Source of the DNA: Armatimonadota bacterium
Lineage (GTDB): Bacteria; Armatimonadota; Zipacnadia; Zipacnadales; VGFC01
Reading direction: 5' to 3'
Length of the DNA stretch: 6,257 bases
NCBI GenBank assembly: GCA_016869015.1
Contig: VGFB01000244.1
Span: 1-6,257 of the forward strand
Numbering within the stretch: position 1 is the first letter of the stretch; the number at the start of each line of letters is the position of its first letter. Position numbers and translations under genes: made by a program. Under the pieces are notes generated by a model. The model was given only the letters and a program-made list of their open reading frames with translations. It was not told where the DNA came from and made no database searches. Of the stretch, positions 5,564 through 6,257 are shown piece after piece.

Positions 5564-6257
5564 TTAGCCCGCGAGGCTCTCGATTCGGTTCACGGTCTCC
5601 TCGATGGCGGAGACGGGGGTGGAGGCGCCGCCGGTGACGCCGACGCAAGTCGCGCCGACGAGCCATGCGGGCTCGATCTCCTCGGCCGACTCGATATGGT
5701 ACGTCGGCGTGCCAATCGACGAGCAGAGGTCGGCGAGGCGGGTGGTGTTGGCGCTGTGCCGGCCGCCGATGACCAGCATCACGTCGACCTGCCGCGCGAC
5801 CTCCAGGGCCGCGGTCTGGCGCTGACTGGTGGCGTCGCAGATCGTGTTGGCGATCTTCACATCCCGGACGCGAGGCAGCACGCGACCGATCACGTCCAGG
5901 AACTTGTCGGCCGCCTGCGTCGTCTGCGCGACCATGCCCACCCGGTTCTTCAGCGGCAGGCTGTCCACTTCGGCCGGGTCTTCGACCACCGTCGCCCGCC
6001 CGCCGGTGTGCTCCACAATGCCCCGCGCCTCAGGATGGTCGCGCTCGCCCACCACCAGGACCTGATAACCTTCCTCGGCGAGGTCCGCGGCGGCGCGCTG
6101 CGCGCGACGGACGAAGGGGCACGTCGCGTCGATCAGGGTCACGCGGCGGCCTTCAGCGGCCTCGTAGGTGGCCGGCCCCGCGCCGTGCGCGCGGATCATC
6201 GCCGCGCCTCCAATCGGGACCTCGTCCATTGACGCAACGAGCCGCAGGCCCTTGGCC
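5564..6257 (-). CDS. ispH: 4-hydroxy-3-methylbut-2-enyl diphosphate reductase, 5'-truncated by the window edge
   Basis: IspH is the last enzyme of the MEP isoprenoid pathway. It is a cytoplasmic iron-sulfur reductase that turns HMB-PP into IPP and DMAPP. The frame is open from the window end to TAA 5566-5564, giving 231 of about 280-310 residues. Visible family motifs in order are RAHGAGP (substrate His), IDATCPFV (cluster Cys), DHPEARG (His and Glu), VAQTTQ (substrate Thr), NTICDATSQRQ (cluster Cys), VIGGRHSANT (Ser/Asn that bind diphosphate), YHIESAEEIEPAWL and GVTGGASTP (Ser). The first cluster Cys and start codon lie outside the window. The last motif reads TGGAST where TAGAST is usual, a mild variation. 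The protein ends normally with no S1 extension. Use of the MEP pathway fits a bacterial source. Confidence 0.96.
   Translation of the reverse strand, partial: AKGLRLVASMDEVPIGGAAMIRAHGAGPATYEAAEGRRVTLIDATCPFVRRAQRAAADLAEEGYQVLVVGERDHPEARGIVEHTGGRATVVEDPAEVDSLPLKNRVGMVAQTTQAADKFLDVIGRVLPRVRDVKIANTICDATSQRQTAALEVARQVDVMLVIGGRHSANTTRLADLCSSIGTPTYHIESAEEIEPAWLVGATCVGVTGGASTPVSAIEETVNRIESLAG

Noticed and set aside
3236..5637. Long open frames in other frames over the secreted-protein gene (- strand 3236-4561 and + strand 4570-5637)
   Set aside because: Arg/Ala/Pro/Gly-rich composition without motifs. The signal peptide and FlgD-like domain lie in the 3403-5376 frame.

Overview
This is a high-GC (about two-thirds G+C by eye), gene-dense bacterial chromosomal window. 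It carries two housekeeping loci, a pair of small toxin-antitoxin-like modules between them, and one large secreted protein. I cannot fix the taxon from sequence alone. The high GC, the C-terminal FlgD-like Ig domain on a secreted protein, the palindromic intergenic repeats and the unusual class II aldolase fit an uncultured bacterium of the Armatimonadota / Hydrogenedentota / Latescibacterota kind. That is a low-confidence inference.

Left part (1-1746, + strand): the 3' two-thirds of a PfkB-family fructokinase, then after 78 bp a class II fructose-bisphosphate (ketose-bisphosphate) aldolase. They read as one sugar-phosphate operon. The aldolase keeps its catalytic and zinc residues. It has an extra ~24-residue, Cys-containing insertion in the active-site loop region, a C-terminal extension of about 20 residues, and HAASG where HGGSG or HGAS is usual.

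Central part (1753-3387): a compact accessory island. Module A is a PIN-domain (VapC-like) RNase gene broken by a single-base frameshift, followed by two overlapping small genes whose products are paralogues of each other and are probably its antitoxin/partner family. Module B is a DUF4258 gene overlapping a DUF2283 gene by ATGA, a typical predicted type II toxin-antitoxin pair. A perfect 33-bp direct repeat flanks module A (1753-1785 and 2730-2762). A 28-nt palindromic repeat with one difference flanks module B (2772-2799 and 3360-3387). The second palindrome also sits between convergent genes and may act as a bidirectional terminator.

Right part (3403-6257, - strand): a 657-residue exported protein with a signal peptide, a large N-terminal region of no family I can name, a beta-sandwich segment and a FlgD-like Ig domain. 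Upstream of it on the same strand is ispH (HMB-PP reductase of the MEP isoprenoid pathway), whose 5' end lies outside the window. The most interesting content is the repeat-bracketed tandem toxin-antitoxin island with duplicated antitoxin-like genes, and the atypical aldolase.
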